From Acidimangrovimonas sediminis (GTDB lineage: Bacteria; Pseudomonadota; Alphaproteobacteria; Rhodobacterales; Rhodobacteraceae): DNA of 64,000 nt. The stretch covers positions 1 to 64,000 of the forward strand of contig NZ_PHSN01000014.1 in the NCBI RefSeq assembly GCF_002871005.1, in the 5' to 3' direction. The notes under the pieces were generated by a model. The model saw only the letters and a program-made list of their open reading frames with translations. It did no database searches and was not told where the DNA came from. Shown one piece after another: positions 24,066-33,724 of the stretch. Position 1 is the stretch's first letter, and each line of letters begins with the position of its first letter. Position numbers and translations under genes: made by a program.

Positions 24066-26402
24066 TCACAGCTTCAGCCGCCTGAGCCGGAGCGCGTTGC
24101 CGATGACCGAGACCGACGACAGGCTCATCGCCGCCGCCGCGATCATCGGCGACAGCAGCAGGCCGAAGACCGGGTAGAGGATGCCCGCCGCCAGCGGCAC
24201 GCCAAGGCTGTTGTAGACGAAGGCGAAGAACAGGTTCTGCTTGATGTTGCGCAGGGTGGCGCGGGCCAGCTTGCGGGCGCGGACCAGCCCCGCAAGATCC
24301 CCGCCCAGCAGGGTGATGCCCGCGCTTTCCACCGCCACGTCGGCGCCGGTGCCCATGGCGATGCCCACGTCCGCCGCCGCGAGCGCGGGCGCGTCGTTCA
24401 CGCCGTCGCCAGCCATCGCGACAAAGGCGCCGCGCCTGTGCAACTCCTCGACCAGCGCGGCCTTGTCGGCGGGCAGGACACCCGCGCGCACCTCGTCGAT
24501 GCCCAGCTTGCCGGCCACCGCGCGCGCCGTCCGCTCATTGTCGCCAGTCGCCATGATGACGGTCAGCCCCGCCGCATGCAGATCGGAGATCGCCTGCGCG
24601 GTGGTCTTCTTGATCGGGTCGGCCACGGCGATCAGGCCGGCAAGCGCCTCCCCCGAGGCAAGGTACATCACCGTTTTGCCCCCGGCCCGCAGATCGTCGG
24701 CCGTCTCCTCGGCCTTCGACGGGTCGAGGCCGAGGTCCCGCATCATCGCGGCATTCCCAAGCGCCACTCGCTTACCGTCGATCGTGCCCTGTACGCCCTT
24801 GCCGGTGACGGCTTCGAAATCCTCCGTCCGGGGCGGGTCGATCCCACGGTCCTTCGCCCCCGCGACGATGGCCTCGGCCAGTGGATGCTCGGACCCACGC
24901 TCGATCCCCGCGGCAAGGCGCAGCACCTCGTCCTCGCCGCCGTCCAGCGCCACCACGTCGGTAAGCTTCGGAGCGCCCTCGGTCAGCGTGCCGGTCTTGT
25001 CGACGATTACCGTGTCGATCCGCGCCATGCGTTCCAGCGCCTCGGCGTCCTTGATCAGCACGCCCGCCTGCGCCCCGCGCCCGGCGGCGGTGGTGATGGA
25101 GATCGGTGTCGCCAGGCCCAGCGCGCAGGGACAGGCGATGATCAGCACCGACACCCCGGCGGCGATGGCGAAGGCCAGCGCGGGGGCCGGGCCGAAGATC
25201 AGCCACATCACGAAGGCAAGCAGCGCGCAGCCCACCACCGTCGGCACGAAAACGGCCGACACCTTGTCGGCCAGCCCCTGGATCGGCGCACGCGAGCGGC
25301 GCGCGTTCGAGACCATCGAGACGATCTGCGACAGCACCGTGTCGGCGCCCACCTTCTCGGCCTCGATCACCAGCGCGCCGTTGCCGTTGATCGTGCCGCC
25401 GGTGACGCTGTCGCCCGCTGCCTTCTCGACCGGCACGGGTTCGCCGGTGATCATGCTCTCGTCGACCGAGGATCGGCCGTCGATCACCTTGGCATCCACT
25501 GGCACGCTGTCGCCCGGCCGCACCCGCAACCGGTCGCCCGCCATGACGTTTTCCAGCGGCGCGTCGTATTCGCTGCCATCGGGCAGCACCCGCCGCGCCG
25601 TCTTGGGCGCCAGATCCAGCAACGCGCGGATCGCGTCGCCCGTGCGTTCGCGGGCGCGCAGTTCCAGCACCTGCCCGACGAAGATCAGCGCGACGATCAC
25701 CACCGAGGCCTCGAAATACGTCCCCACCCCGTGGCCCGAGCGGTATTGTGCTGGGAAGACCCCGGGCAAAAACGTCGCCACGATCGAATAGAGATAGGCC
25801 GCGCCGACCCCCAATGAGATCAGCGTCCACATGTTGGGCGAGCGGTTCACGACCGACTGCCAGCCACGCTGAAAGAACGGTTGCGCGGCCCAGAGGGCGA
25901 TGGGCGTCGCAAGCACGAACTCGATGTAGTTCGACAGTTGATGACCGATCCAGTCGCGGAACGGGAGGCCAACCATGCCGCCCATGGTCAGGATGAGCAG
26001 GGGCACTGCCGCGCCCGCGCTGATCCACAGCCGGCGGGTGAAATCCGTCAGCTCGTCGCTCGGTTCATCGGAGGGGGTCATCGGCTCCAGCGCCATGCCG
26101 CATTTCGGGCAGGCACCGGGTGCGTCGCGCACGATCTCGGGGTGCATGGGGCAGGTGTATTGCGTGCCCGGTGCCGCCGTCGCCCCCCGCTTCGCGGCAT
26201 GGCCGGAAGCATAGAACCACGGGTCCGCCGTGAACTTCCCGTGGCACTTGTGGGAGCAGAAGTGGAACGTCTTGCCGTCGAAGCTTTCGCTCGGCGTGTC
26301 CGGGCCCGGGGTCACGTCCATGCCGCAGACCGGGTCTTTCACGCTGCCGTCGCCGGGCGCGGCGGCGTGGTGGTGATGCGGGTGATGGGCGTGGTCGCTC
26401 AT
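24066..26402 (-). CDS. copA: Copper-translocating P1B-type ATPase
   Basis: A 778-residue heavy-metal P-type ATPase. The N-terminus is His-rich ([12 protein letters not shown]), then comes a YHS domain (residues about 21-66, KDPVCGMDV) and a heavy-metal-binding domain (about 82-108, [10 protein letters not shown]...CPKCGM) instead of classical HMA repeats. The core has the membrane CPC in [11 protein letters not shown], the phosphorylated Asp in [18 protein letters not shown] and [19 protein letters not shown] with this architecture indicates Cu+ export. The start at 26402 is supported by the His-rich N-terminus; an upstream in-frame extension is not coding. A CueR-like operator lies 41-61 bases upstream. 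Confidence 0.93.
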   Translation of the reverse strand: MSDHAHHPHHHHAAAPGDGSVKDPVCGMDVTPGPDTPSESFDGKTFHFCSHKCHGKFTADPWFYASGHAAKRGATAAPGTQYTCPMHPEIVRDAPGACPKCGMALEPMTPSDEPSDELTDFTRRLWISAGAAVPLLILTMGGMVGLPFRDWIGHQLSNYIEFVLATPIALWAAQPFFQRGWQSVVNRSPNMWTLISLGVGAAYLYSIVATFLPGVFPAQYRSGHGVGTYFEASVVIVALIFVGQVLELRARERTGDAIRALLDLAPKTARRVLPDGSEYDAPLENVMAGDRLRVRPGDSVPVDAKVIDGRSSVDESMITGEPVPVEKAAGDSVTGGTINGNGALVIEAEKVGADTVLSQIVSMVSNARRSRAPIQGLADKVSAVFVPTVVGCALLAFVMWLIFGPAPALAFAIAAGVSVLIIACPCALGLATPISITTAAGRGAQAGVLIKDAEALERMARIDTVIVDKTGTLTEGAPKLTDVVALDGGEDEVLRLAAGIERGSEHPLAEAIVAGAKDRGIDPPRTEDFEAVTGKGVQGTIDGKRVALGNAAMMRDLGLDPSKAEETADDLRAGGKTVMYLASGEALAGLIAVADPIKKTTAQAISDLHAAGLTVIMATGDNERTARAVAGKLGIDEVRAGVLPADKAALVEELHRRGAFVAMAGDGVNDAPALAAADVGIAMGTGADVAVESAGITLLGGDLAGLVRARKLARATLRNIKQNLFFAFVYNSLGVPLAAGILYPVFGLLLSPMIAAAAMSLSSVSVIGNALRLRRLKL

Positions 26403-26442
26403 GGGCGGCCTCCTCTGGGGATCACGATCCTTGAGTGATGCT

Positions 26443-26465
26443 GCTTCCGGTAACGGGAAGGTCAA
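26443..26465 (-). promoter_or_regulatory. CueR-like (MerR-family) operator of copA
   Basis: On the minus strand TTGACC (26460-26465) serves as -35 and overlaps the dyad CTTCC-CGTTACC-GGAAG (26444-26460). This is the arrangement of copper-efflux promoters bound by CueR, with an over-long spacer of 19-20 bases to a weak -10 near 26434-26440. No cueR gene is visible in the window. Confidence 0.6.
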
Positions 26466-26661
26466 GAAGGAACCGCCCCGCCCCCGGCAAGTTCCCGCAG
26501 CGCGAGCGGCCGAAACTTCGCGGAACGCTTGCCCCTTGCCTTGTTCATCATGCTCCATACGACCGAGGGGCCTGAGCCCCTTGCAAACACGGGGCGGCAC
26601 AGGAACCCGGGCAGGCCGGGCACGTTGCCCTCTTCGAACAATGGAACAGGGAGACGCCACC

Positions 26662-27666
26662 ATGACCAATAGATATACGCTCCCGTACCGCATCGGGATG
26701 GGCGGCGTCGCGATCGGCAACGAATTCCGCGTCACGACCGACCAGCAGGCGGCAGAGACGCTCTCGGCTGCGTGGGAGGCAGGGCTGCGCTATTTCGATG
26801 TCGCCCCGCATTACGGCCTTGGCCTGGCAGAGCGGCGCTATGGCCAGTTCCTGCACCGCCAGCCGCGCGACAGCTTCGTGATCAGCTCGAAGGTCGGGCG
26901 GCTTCTCAAGGCCGGGGCGGAGCATCGCAACCAGACGCTGATGCCCTATTCGCCGTCGCCCAACATCGAGATCTACGATTACAGCCGCGAGGCCACGTTG
27001 CGCTCGATCGAGGACACGCTGCAGCGCACCGGCCTCGACAGTCTCGACGTCGTCTTCGTCCACGACCTGTCGCCGGACAACGAAGACGCGCTGCCGAAAC
27101 CCTGGCTGGAGCTTTGGCCCGAGGCGGTCGAGGGCTGCTTTGCCACGTTGTGCGAGCTGCGCGATCAGGGGGTCATCAAGGCCTGGGGCATGGGCGTGAA
27201 CAGCCCCGAGCCGATCCTGAAGGCGATGGAGGACAGCGACCCGGACCTGCACCTGATGGCCAGCCAGTATTCGCTTATCGCGCATGACCACCCGGTCGAG
27301 ACGGTGTTTCCCGCCGCACGGGCGAAGGGCAACAGCTTCGTCATCGGCTCGGCGCTCAATGCGGGCTTCCTTGCCGGGGTGCACCGCTATCACTACGGCG
27401 CCCGGAACAGCGTGATTTCCAAGGATCGGATGGACAAGCGGCGCCAGCTTGCCGAGGTTGCCTTCGACCACGGCGTCGACCTTCTCGCCGCGGCGCTACA
27501 ATTCGCCGAAGCCCCCGACGTGGTACAGTCGGTGGTCGTGGGGATGGGACGGCCGGACGAGGCCATCGACGACATGGCCGCGATGGACAAGCCCATCCCG
27601 GCCGCGTTCTGGCAGGACCTGCGCGCAGCGGGGCTGATCCATCCCGATGCCGCGACGCCGGCGTGA
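26662..27666 (+). CDS. Aldo/keto reductase
   Basis: A 334-residue AKR of the D-threo-aldose 1-dehydrogenase/L-fucose dehydrogenase-like branch. Catalytic residues are visible: Asp in FDVAPHYG, Tyr in the same motif, Lys in SSKVGR and His in VFVHDLS. The C-terminal region contains [11 protein letters not shown] and the cofactor-loop-like [10 protein letters not shown]. The start at 26662 has AGGGAG about 8 bases upstream; an in-frame ATG at 26641 is possible. It sits just upstream of a broken alcohol dehydrogenase gene on the same strand. Confidence 0.9.
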   Translation: MTNRYTLPYRIGMGGVAIGNEFRVTTDQQAAETLSAAWEAGLRYFDVAPHYGLGLAERRYGQFLHRQPRDSFVISSKVGRLLKAGAEHRNQTLMPYSPSPNIEIYDYSREATLRSIEDTLQRTGLDSLDVVFVHDLSPDNEDALPKPWLELWPEAVEGCFATLCELRDQGVIKAWGMGVNSPEPILKAMEDSDPDLHLMASQYSLIAHDHPVETVFPAARAKGNSFVIGSALNAGFLAGVHRYHYGARNSVISKDRMDKRRQLAEVAFDHGVDLLAAALQFAEAPDVVQSVVVGMGRPDEAIDDMAAMDKPIPAAFWQDLRAAGLIHPDAATPA

Positions 27667-27740
27667 GCGCGGCCTATATCTCAAGCGGCACGTCATCTTC
27701 CGAACGCCGGGGTGAGGCCATGCCGCAAGGACAGGAAACC

Positions 27741-28532
27741 ATGAAAGCCGTCGTGACGACCGGTGTCGGCAGTTACGACAAGCTGGTCATCAAGGACGTT
27801 CCGATACCGCAACCCGGGCGGGGGGAGATCCTTCTCAAGGTGCCTGCGGCCGGGGTGAACAACACCGAGATCAACACGCGGCTGGGGTAGTATTCCTCCT
27901 CGGTCTGGACAGGAACGGGTGACACCGGCCGGGACCGGGAGATTGCCGACGGCGGCTGGAATGCCGCCACGCCGTTCCCGTTCGTCCAGGGCACCGATTG
28001 CTGCGGCGAGGTCGTCGCGACCGGTCCGGACGGCGACGCGGGGCGCATCGGTCAACGTGTGATCGCGCGGGCCTGCATGCGCACGCACGGGTTCGACGAC
28101 CCGCGCACCGTCTGGCTCGGCTCCGACATCGACGGCGCCTTTGCGCAATACGTCAAGGTCCCCGACGGCGAGATCTTCCCCGTGGCCTGCGACTGGACCG
28201 ATGCGGAGCTTGCCTCGATCCCCTGCGGCTATGGCACGGCCGAGAACATGGTCGAACGCGGGGGCATCACCCGGGGCAACCGCGTCCTCGTGCCCGGCAT
28301 GTCGGGCGGCGTGGGGTCGGCTGTTGCGCAACTGACAAGGCGCCGGGGGGCCGAGGTTATCGGGATCACAAGCTCCGCGAAGGCCGACATGGTGCGCGCG
28401 TTCGGCGTGGACCATGTCCTGACCCGGGAGGACGACCCGATCGCCGTGGTCGGCCAAGAAAGCGTCGACGTGGTGGTGGACAACGTGGCAGACGCCGGTT
28501 TCGGCACGATGCTCAGGCTGCTGCGGCGGGGC
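27741..28532 (+). pseudogene. Zinc-type alcohol dehydrogenase, interrupted and truncated
   Basis: The frame begins MKAVVTTGVGSYDKLVIKDV (GroES-like domain) and reads NNTEINTRLG, then an in-frame TAG at 27888-27890 where relatives have Trp (the next codons read YSSSVWTGTGD). It continues uninterrupted in the same frame: FVQGTDCCGEVVATGPDG, then PGMSGGVGSAVAQLTRRRGA (Rossmann) and VDVVVDNVADAGFGTMLRLL. Homology stops near 28532, losing roughly the last 90 residues, followed by unrelated sequence with a 17-base tandem repeat (28582-28615). AGGAAACC precedes the ATG. A sequencing error could explain the TAG but not the lost C-terminus. Confidence 0.82.
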
Positions 28533-28744
28533 GCGCAGAGCTTGCCGCCCGGCTCAGGATCGGCGGCAAGATCGCGATGCCCCGAGATCGCCCCCGACCC
28601 GAGATCGCCCCTGACCTGAGACCGACCGGGGCGCACCGACAACCCGCTGCGCCCGCGCCTGGGCATGAGACCGGCTACCCGACCTCGGCGGACGTCCCGG
28701 CCAACAGGGGCCGCGGCGCCACCATTGGCACCGCGGTTGCCCCC

Positions 28745-29503
28745 TCAGCCGACCGACAGTCCCGCCTCGTGAAAGTTCTGCACGGCATCCGCGCCTGCGG
28801 GCAGCTTCATCGGCGCCGCCTCGTCCGTCACCGCGCGCCAGACGGCTTGCGCCACATCGCGCGCCTCGGTCTTTTCCTTCGCCGACATCAGCTTCTCGAA
28901 ATAGGCCTTCACGAAGGGCTCGTAGGCATCGGGGATCTCCATCCCCATCCGCGCCATCGCGTTGCGCCCGAAGGCGGTTTCGGGCGCGGCGCCCGGAAGG
29001 ACGAGGCGGGCGCGGACCCCGAATTCCGCGGCCTCGATCGCAAAGCTCTCGGTGAACGCGTTGAGGGCCGCCTTGCTGGCGCTGTAGACCGACAGCGCCG
29101 GCAGCGGACGCACCGTGACGGTGGAGCTGACATTGACGATGACGCCACTGCGCTTTGCACGCATGGCGGGCATCACGGCGCGCGTCATGGCGATGGTGCC
29201 CAGCACGTTCGTCTCGAACAGCTCGCGCACGCGGTCCATTTCAACCCCCTCAAGCGCGTTCAGCATGCCGACGCCGGCGTTGTTCACCAACGCATCCAGG
29301 GGGCCAGCCTGTTTCAGCGCGCCCGCAATGCTGTCGGGGTCGGTCACGTCGAGGGGCAGGATCTGCAACCGCTCGGACGTGGGCAGATCCGCATGGGCAG
29401 GGTTGCGCATCGTGGCGACCACGTCCCAGCCCTGGTCGAGGAAATGCAGCGCGATCTCGCGGCCGAAACCCGAGGATGTGCCGGTGATGAGGATACGGGG
29501 CAT
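28745..29503 (-). CDS. SDR family oxidoreductase
   Basis: A 252-residue classical SDR. It has TGTSSGFGREIA, NNAG, NVSSTVTV and YSASKAALNAF motifs, and a C-terminal extension (VKAYFEKLMSAKEKTEARDVAQAVW) typical of the short-chain group annotated as retinol-dehydrogenase-like. It is divergent from an AraC regulator across 96 bases, which suggests specific induction. Substrate unknown. Confidence 0.9.
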   Translation of the reverse strand: MPRILITGTSSGFGREIALHFLDQGWDVVATMRNPAHADLPTSERLQILPLDVTDPDSIAGALKQAGPLDALVNNAGVGMLNALEGVEMDRVRELFETNVLGTIAMTRAVMPAMRAKRSGVIVNVSSTVTVRPLPALSVYSASKAALNAFTESFAIEAAEFGVRARLVLPGAAPETAFGRNAMARMGMEIPDAYEPFVKAYFEKLMSAKEKTEARDVAQAVWRAVTDEAAPMKLPAGADAVQNFHEAGLSVG

Positions 29504-29599
29504 GTCTGTTCTCCTTGCTTGACGCTGCAGAGATAGACGCGGTGCGGCGGATCATGTATAAACAGAGGTCCGCCATTATCAATCAATCGTCCGAATTCG

Positions 29600-30511
29600 A
29601 TGCCTGATCTTCCCGCCGACCCGCTGTCAGCCGTCGTGACCCTGCTCAGGCCCGCCGTTTCCGTGTCCAAGCTGGTCGAGGCGGGCGGCGAATGGCAGGT
29701 CGAGCGGCGCGACCTGGACAGCCCGTTCTACTGCGCGATGGTCGAGGGCAGCTGCCGCGTTCAGGTCAGCGGGCAGGATGCGATCACGCTTCGCGCGGGC
29801 GACTTCGTTCTGATCCCGGATCTGCAAAGCTTCGTCATGGTCAGCGAAAGCCCGCCGCCACCGGACCTGCCGCGCCGACCGCTGGAGACCGGGCCGGGGC
29901 AGTTCCGGCTGGGCCCAGCGGACGCCCCTGTCACGATGCGGGCGCTGGTCGGGCATTGCCGATTCGACACGCCGGCGCGCGATCTGCTGGTCTCGCTTCT
30001 GCCGCGGATGATTCATGCGTCGGGGCACGCGCGGCTCCTCGCCCTCGTGCCCGCGATCCACGAAGAGACCCAGGCCGCGCGGCCCGGACGCGGCCTGATC
30101 CTCGAACGGCTGCTGGAGGTGCTCCTGATCGAGGCGCTGCGCTCCGTCTCCGCGGGCGAGATGCCCCCCGGCCTGTTGCGCGGGCTGGCCGATCCGCAGC
30201 TGTCGGGCGCGCTGGAACGCATTCACATGGATATCGCCGGCGCAGTGTCCGTGGCAGGGTTGGCGCGCGCCGCCGGCCTCTCGCGCTCCAGCTTCTTCGA
30301 GAGGTTCCGGCGGGAAATCGGGCGTCCACCGATGGAATACGTGCAGGACTGGCGCATGAGCCTGGCGCGGGACCTGCTGAGACAGGGCAAGCTCAACAAT
30401 ACCGAGATCGCGCTACGGGTCGGATACGGCTCGGCCAGCGCATTCGGCCTGGCCTTTGCACGGCATCAGGGCATGTCACCCCGTGCCTTTGCGGCGCTGC
30501 CCGCGACGTGA
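29600..30511 (+). CDS. AraC family transcriptional regulator (cupin_6 type)
   Basis: A 303-residue regulator. The N-terminal ligand domain of the AraC cupin_6 type (LLRPAVSVSKLVEAGGEW, then AGDFVLIPDLQSFVM) precedes the double HTH: the first helix pair is VAGLARAAGLSRSSFFERFRRE, the second is NNTEIALRVGYGSASAFGLAF, followed by MSPRAF. It probably activates the divergent SDR gene. Confidence 0.92.
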   Translation: MPDLPADPLSAVVTLLRPAVSVSKLVEAGGEWQVERRDLDSPFYCAMVEGSCRVQVSGQDAITLRAGDFVLIPDLQSFVMVSESPPPPDLPRRPLETGPGQFRLGPADAPVTMRALVGHCRFDTPARDLLVSLLPRMIHASGHARLLALVPAIHEETQAARPGRGLILERLLEVLLIEALRSVSAGEMPPGLLRGLADPQLSGALERIHMDIAGAVSVAGLARAAGLSRSSFFERFRREIGRPPMEYVQDWRMSLARDLLRQGKLNNTEIALRVGYGSASAFGLAFARHQGMSPRAFAALPAT

Positions 30512-30913
30512 GAATGCTCCTGTCCGGATCTTCGCCGTCCGTGGCGGTTCATGGCGGCTCCATGGTACCGCTGAAGCCGGCGCTGGCGATCGGACGCGGA
30601 GATTTCAGATGGCGCCGATCGCAGGAACATCCCGCAACAGACTGATGTGACAGCACAATTCCCATGGGGCCGGCGCGATTGGCCGCCAGCGCGGGCACCG
30701 ACTCCGAAGAAACCGAACACGCGGGCCGGCCGCCTGGACCGGCGCTCACCGCTCCCGCACGCGCAGGCGCATCGTGCGGCGCGGGAATGGGCCGGAGAGG
30801 GACGCGCGCCCCGTCTCGCGCCTGTGGTTTCGATGATACACGCGCCCCCGCTTTACGGTCTTCCTGACCGAAATGGTTCTTGGCGACGGTGAGCCCGCAG
30901 TAACATCGCGCAC
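30512..30913. other. Gene-free stretch before the ECF sigma gene
   Basis: 402 bases with no gene I can support. A short dyad CGGTC-TTCCT-GACCG lies at 30856-30870, about 43 bases upstream of the sigma-factor start, and could be an operator or leader hairpin. I find no copy of the GAAAC-N17-CGTA promoter seen before the fasciclin gene. Confidence 0.35.
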
Positions 30914-31462
30914 ATGAACGACGATCCGCTCGCCGCTTATCTGAATGACGTTGCCGGAGGGGATCGCGCGGCGTTCGGCGCGCTGTATTCCGCCGCCTCC
31001 GCGAAACTTTTCGGTGTCTGCCTCCGTATCTTGAACAATCGCGCAGAGGCCGAGGAGGCCCTTCAGGAAGTGTTCACACGGGTTTGGATCAATGCCGGCC
31101 GGTTCGATGCGGACCGGGCCAGGGCGATGACATGGTTGATCGCGATCGCGCGCAACCATTGCATCGACCGGGTGCGCGCGCGGCGCGACGACATTCTTCC
31201 CGACGACACCGGCGACCCCTTCGCCCGGATGCCCGACCCCGCACCCGGGGCTGAGGCACGCGCGATGGCGCAGAGCGAGGCGCGGCGGATCTCGGAGTGC
31301 TTCGACACGCTTGAACCCGCCCGGGCCGAGGCGGTGCGCGGCGCCTATCTCGAGGGGCTGAGTTATGCCGACCTCGCCAAACGGCATGCGATCCCGCTCA
31401 ATACCGTGCGCACGTGGTTGCGCAGGGGACTTCTTCGGTTGAAGGAGTGTCTTGAATCATGA
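30914..31462 (+). CDS. ECF RNA polymerase sigma factor (SigK/ECF19-like)
   Basis: A 182-residue ECF sigma factor. Region 2 contains LFGVCLRILNNRAEAEEALQ and VFTRVW...MTWLIAIARNHCIDRVRARR; region 4 contains LSYADLAKRHAIPLNTVRTWL. The downstream gene is an RskA-type anti-sigma factor overlapping by ATGA, and a fasciclin gene follows. That combination matches the SigK-RskA group (ECF19). It should direct transcription of the adjacent fasciclin/cytochrome b/Mo-protein genes. Confidence 0.93.
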   Translation: MNDDPLAAYLNDVAGGDRAAFGALYSAASAKLFGVCLRILNNRAEAEEALQEVFTRVWINAGRFDADRARAMTWLIAIARNHCIDRVRARRDDILPDDTGDPFARMPDPAPGAEARAMAQSEARRISECFDTLEPARAEAVRGAYLEGLSYADLAKRHAIPLNTVRTWLRRGLLRLKECLES

Positions 31463-32142
31463 CCACGCCGCAATCCCATATCCCCGAAGGCGGCGACGAC
31501 CTGCTGGCCGCGGAATACGTGCTGGGCGTGCTGCCGCTGCCCGAGCGGCTGGCGGTCGAAGCCCGGCTGCGGGACGATCCGGCCTTCGCCGAGCGGGTCG
31601 CTGCCTGGAGCGGTCACCTCTCGTCGCTCGACGCGGACTTTCCCGAAGTGCCCGCGCCCGACCTGCTGCCTCAGATCGAGGCACGGCTGTTCGGCCGGGC
31701 GGATCCCGCGGGACAGCGTGCATCGGGGCGGCGCGGATTGGGGCGGCGCTGGTTCCTTGCGGGGGGCGGCGCGATCGCGGCGGCGGCGGCCGTCGGGGTC
31801 TTTCTGACCCGGCCGGGCAAGCCGCAGCTGCTGATGGCGGAGATCGCCGCACAAGACGGCGCGCTGATCTTCCAGGCGCGGTACGACCCCGGCACGGGGA
31901 TCGCGACGATCACCCGGACCAGGGGTCAGGCCCCGGGCGACGCCCACGATTATGAGCTCTGGATCATCCATCCCGGGCAGGTGCCCAGCCCCGCGGGCCT
32001 TGTCAGCGCGCCGACGCGGCGGCTCACCCTGCCGAAGCTGGCCGCGGGCGACACGCTGGCGGTCAGCCTTGAACCCGCGGGCGGCTCGCCGAACGGCAAA
32101 CCCACGCAGGTTCTGGGGGCCGGCGTCCTGTCGCTGGCCTGA
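31459..32142 (+). CDS. Anti-sigma factor, RskA family
   Basis: A 227-residue protein. The cytoplasmic N-terminal anti-sigma domain is GGDDLLAAEYVLGVLPLPERL, one membrane helix follows at about residues 97-113 (FLAGGGAIAAAAAVGVFL), and the C-terminal periplasmic RskA domain includes ISRxRG-like TITRTRGQAPG, DYELWIIHPGQ and LAVSLEPAGGSPNGKPT. It should sequester the overlapping sigma factor until a periplasmic, probably redox, signal triggers release. Confidence 0.93.
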   Translation: MTTPQSHIPEGGDDLLAAEYVLGVLPLPERLAVEARLRDDPAFAERVAAWSGHLSSLDADFPEVPAPDLLPQIEARLFGRADPAGQRASGRRGLGRRWFLAGGGAIAAAAAVGVFLTRPGKPQLLMAEIAAQDGALIFQARYDPGTGIATITRTRGQAPGDAHDYELWIIHPGQVPSPAGLVSAPTRRLTLPKLAAGDTLAVSLEPAGGSPNGKPTQVLGAGVLSLA

Positions 32143-32188
32143 ATGCCCCCGGGCCGCCTCCGGTCACACCCTCGTGTTCCGCCATTCC

Positions 32189-32214
32189 GAAACTTCGCGC
32201 CACTGCCCTCCGTA
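32189..32214 (+). promoter_or_regulatory. Predicted ECF-type promoter of the fasciclin operon
   Basis: GAAAC (32189-32193) and CGTA (32211-32214) are separated by 17 bases, the general ECF sigma promoter form. It lies 53 bases before the fasciclin start, a natural target of the neighbouring sigma factor. Confidence 0.5.
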
Positions 32215-32266
32215 GCTTCGGGCATGGACCGGCATTTTCCGGTTCGCTTTCGGAGGAGGATCCGAC

Positions 32267-32818
32267 ATGAAATCGACGTTCCGCGGCCTTGCCGCTGCAA
32301 CCGCCCTGACGCTGACCGCCGTGGCCGCGCAGGCCAACCCGATGGTCGGCGGCGCGCCGATGTATGCCAACAAGAACATCGTCCAGAACGCCGTCAACTC
32401 GAAGGACCACACCACCCTCGTCGCCGCGGTGAAGGCCGCGGGTCTGGTCAAGACGCTGGAGGGAAAGGGCCCGTTCACCGTCTTCGCGCCCACCAACGCG
32501 GCCTTCGACAAGCTGCCCGAGGGTACGGTCAAGACGCTGCTGAAGCCCGAGAACAAGGCGAAGCTGCAGAAGATCCTTGAATGCCACGTGGTGAAGGGCG
32601 ACGAGACCGCGCCGAAGATCGAGGCGATGATCAAGAAGCATGGCGGCATGGCGCCGATCAAGACGCTCGGGGGCTGCACCCTGACGGCGATGATGAAGGA
32701 TGGCCATGTCTACCTGAAGGACCAGAACGGCGACACGGCCAAGGTCACGATCGCTGACGTGAAGCAGTCGAACGGGGTGATCCACGTGATCGACACCGTG
32801 ATGCTGCCGAAAAGCTGA
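32267..32818 (+). CDS. Secreted fasciclin (FAS1) domain protein
   Basis: A 183-residue protein. Signal peptide MKSTFRGLAAATALTLTAVAA(QA), then a single FAS1 domain: KDHTTLVAAVKAAGLVKTLE, GPFTVFAPTNAAFDKLP (H1 box) and NGVIHVIDTVMLP (H2 box). An insertion around residues 115-140 (IEAMIKKHGGMAPIKTLGGC) precedes the TLGGCTLTAM stretch. In Mycobacterium tuberculosis, SigK/RskA control the fasciclin antigens MPT70/MPT83; here the same trio is clustered. Role probably surface or periplasmic stress protein. Confidence 0.93.
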   Translation: MKSTFRGLAAATALTLTAVAAQANPMVGGAPMYANKNIVQNAVNSKDHTTLVAAVKAAGLVKTLEGKGPFTVFAPTNAAFDKLPEGTVKTLLKPENKAKLQKILECHVVKGDETAPKIEAMIKKHGGMAPIKTLGGCTLTAMMKDGHVYLKDQNGDTAKVTIADVKQSNGVIHVIDTVMLPKS

Positions 32819-32908
32819 CGCAGAAGGTGGGGTTGCCCGCCAGAGCGGCAGCCCCACTGGCAAGAAAGGTCCGCCATGCACAAGACCGAACGGAAACAGG
32901 AGGGTGAG

Positions 32909-33724
32909 ATGATCCGGCGGCACGGGCCGTGGACGCGGATCACGCATTGGCTCTGGGCGGTCTGCCTGTTCTTTCTGCTGCTCTCGGGGTTGCAGATCTT
33001 CGACGCGCATCCGGCGCTTTATCTCGGCCAGCAATCGGGGATGGCGCAGGGCTTCGACAACGCGGTCCTCAGGATCGGCACGGAGGGCGGTCAGGGCGCG
33101 GCGCCGCTTCGGGGTGTCACGCAGGTCTTTGGCCATGATCTAGACACCACCGGTGTGCTGGGGCTGAGCGGGCCCAAGGACGCAAGGCAGCCGCGCGCTT
33201 TCCCCGGCTGGGCCACGATCCCGTCAGGTCAGGACCTCGCGACCGGGCGGGTGGTGCATTTCTTCTTCGCCTGGGCGCTGGTTGGGACGCTGGCGGTCTG
33301 GGCGGTGGCGAGCGGGCTGAACGGTCACCTGAGGCGCGACATACTGCCCGGGCGGCGGGATTTGCGCGGCCTCGGGGCCGACATCCGCGCGCATCTTGGC
33401 GGGCCGCTGCCTCACGGGCGGCGCTACAGCCCCTTGCAGAAGCTGGCCTATTTCATCGTCCTGGCCGGGCTCTTCCCGCTGATGATCCTGACCGGGCTGA
33501 CCATGTCGCCGGGGATGGATGCGGCCTGGCCCTGGCTTCTTGACCTCTTCGGGGGGCGGCAGACGGCGCGCAGCCTGCATTTCCTCGGGATGGCCCTGAT
33601 CGTGGCCTTCTTCGTCGTCCACATCGTGATGGTACTGGCGGCGGGCCCGCTGAACGAGATGCGATCCATCCTGACCGGCCGCTACAGGATCCGCAGCCAA
33701 CCCGATGCGACGGAGGAGGAATAG
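32909..33724 (+). CDS. Cytochrome b561-type membrane subunit
   Basis: A 271-residue four-helix di-haem cytochrome b of the NiFe-hydrogenase/thiosulfate reductase b-subunit type. It has HGPWTRITHWLWAVCLFFLLLSG (first haem His), VHFFFAWALVG, KLAYFIVLAGLFPLMILTG and RSLHFLGMALIVAFFVVH. AGGAGG at 32898-32903 sets the start MIRRHGP at 32909 (an ATG at 32876 is less likely). It ends directly before the Mo-protein gene and so likely serves as its membrane electron partner. Confidence 0.9.
   Translation: MIRRHGPWTRITHWLWAVCLFFLLLSGLQIFDAHPALYLGQQSGMAQGFDNAVLRIGTEGGQGAAPLRGVTQVFGHDLDTTGVLGLSGPKDARQPRAFPGWATIPSGQDLATGRVVHFFFAWALVGTLAVWAVASGLNGHLRRDILPGRRDLRGLGADIRAHLGGPLPHGRRYSPLQKLAYFIVLAGLFPLMILTGLTMSPGMDAAWPWLLDLFGGRQTARSLHFLGMALIVAFFVVHIVMVLAAGPLNEMRSILTGRYRIRSQPDATEEE

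Noticed and set aside
28582-28615. 17-bp tandem repeat (CCGAGATCGCCCC...) as a CRISPR or satellite
   Set aside because: Only two units, no spacers; noted only as part of the decayed alcohol dehydrogenase end.
30647-30892. Small plus-strand open frame before the ECF sigma gene
   Set aside because: Composition is Pro/Arg-rich, no ribosome site, no family features; typical spurious frame.
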